NCBI GenBank assembly: GCA_004356555.1
Contig: SMWY01000118.1
Location: 1 to 6,803, forward strand
Length of the DNA stretch: 6,803 nucleotides
DNA from: Candidatus Dadabacteria bacterium
Lineage (GTDB): Bacteria; Desulfobacterota_D; UBA1144; Nemesobacterales; UBA2774
Reading direction: 5' to 3'
Shown here piece by piece: positions 6,244-6,803 of this stretch (position 1 is the stretch's first letter; every line of letters begins with the position of its first letter). Below the pieces are notes generated by a model. It had not been told where the DNA came from. It worked only from the letters and a program-made list of their open reading frames with translations, and ran no database searches. The position numbers and the translations under genes were made by a program.

Positions 6244-6744
6244 GTGAAAAAGTCTATAAGCGGTTTTATGATTTTGTTCTTGACGATGATAATTTCCTTA
6301 AGCGCCAATGCTGCACCGGGCGATCTGTTTGTGCAGGTTGATTTAGAGGACCCCCTCGTCGGCGATGAACAATGTTCTATTTTGAAAGTACTGCCGGACA
6401 GTACGTTCACTGAGTTCGTCTCTTTTCCAACCATTCTGGCTCTGACCGGACTGGCAGATTGTAGTATGAGTAACACAGGTATTGCTGTAGCGGATAACGG
6501 AAACGTGTATTTTTCTGAACCCGCTTCCGATTCTATAATAAAGGCTACACCGGCCGGAGCACTTAGCACTTTCGTAACGAAGGCTCAGATTATAGCTGTC
6601 ACAGGTGAGCCTGGTGCTAACCTGAACAACGGAATGGTTATAGGACCTGACGGAGACCTTTATTTTAATGATGGCAGAAGCAACTCTATATTAAAAGCCA
6701 CTATTCCGGGCGGTGTTGTTAGTCTCGTGGTTTCGGAGGCTTAG
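6244..6744 (+). CDS. Secreted NHL/beta-propeller-like repeat protein, cut by an in-frame TAG
   Basis: The start is GTG 6244, chosen because GGAGG at 6233-6237 lies 6 nt upstream and a clean signal peptide begins there. Residues 1-23 end in the AxA site ANA, with cleavage before Ala24, so the product is exported. The mature part holds tandem units of 51-52 residues beginning SILK/SIIK at residues 45, 97 and 148. Each contains a V-T-G segment (for example QIIAVTGEPG), and the first two also have a G-(I/M)-x-(V/I)-(A/G)-(P/A)DG(N/D)(V/L)YF strand pattern. This is the style of NHL or SMP-30-like propeller blades, which often act in binding or display rather than catalysis. The frame meets TAG at 6742-6744 inside the third unit, where unit two has CAG for Gln115, and coding resumes without shift to the window end. 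As written, the 166-residue product is about two blades, too short for a closed propeller, so the gene is probably a nonsense mutant. Its full length lies outside the window. Confidence 0.75.
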   Translation: MKKSISGFMILFLTMIISLSANAAPGDLFVQVDLEDPLVGDEQCSILKVLPDSTFTEFVSFPTILALTGLADCSMSNTGIAVADNGNVYFSEPASDSIIKATPAGALSTFVTKAQIIAVTGEPGANLNNGMVIGPDGDLYFNDGRSNSILKATIPGGVVSLVVSEA

Positions 6745-6803
6745 ATTCAAGCTGTTACCGGCGACGTCGATGTTGACCTTGAAGGGGGTATTGCCTTTGA
6801 TTG
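6745..6803 (+). pseudogene. Continuation of the propeller-like frame beyond the amber codon (partial)
   Basis: The same frame after TAG reads IQAVTGDVDVDLEGGIAFD, which aligns with IIAVTGEPGANLNNGMVIGPD of the previous unit. This shows the stop interrupts a gene rather than ending it. The segment runs off the window edge. It would be expressed only by readthrough or reinitiation. Confidence 0.6.

Overview
The window carries five protein genes, all on the + strand, separated by long AT-rich intergenic regions. No RNA gene, CRISPR array or intact transposase is visible. Four of the five products have N-terminal signal sequences: a periplasmic cache-domain protein, a lipoprotein-type ABC solute-binding protein, a large secreted beta-domain protein and a secreted beta-propeller-like protein. 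The fifth is a cytoplasmic sugar kinase of the N-acetylhexosamine 1-kinase type. Shine-Dalgarno sites are strong and three sigma70-like promoters can be seen, so this is a bacterium. The solute-binding lipoprotein, the free cache protein and the cupredoxin/carboxypeptidase-regulatory style of the large protein would suit an environmental Gram-negative such as Desulfobacterota or Nitrospirota. That placement is an inference from style, not a demonstrated affiliation.

Layout: 53-82 promoter and 123-620 single-cache protein; 641-788 repeat copy A; 826-2004 solo branched-chain-amino-acid-type solute-binding lipoprotein; 2026-2085 repeat copy B (shortened); 2086-2558 gene-free apart from tiny possible leader ORFs; 2559-3644 NahK-like kinase; 3645-4277 gene-free but with a promoter that would give a leader of about 300 nt; 4278-5909 secreted TIG-like/cupredoxin-like protein; 6024-6161 repeat copy C; 6172-6200 near-perfect promoter; 6244-6744 propeller-like protein cut by an in-frame TAG, with the same frame still coding to the window end.

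The genes do not form an operon: every gap is 200 bp or more, and each of three genes has its own promoter. The first two products could both be periplasmic ligand binders, but neither has a transporter permease, ATPase or signalling partner here. The most distinctive structural feature is a family of three same-orientation repeats of about 140 bp lying in gaps after stop codons. One copy has lost about 74 bp internally. They look like the leading end of an insertion sequence without its transposase. The second notable point is the amber codon, which falls exactly where the previous protein repeat has CAG (Gln). This points to a recent nonsense mutation, or less likely to readthrough.
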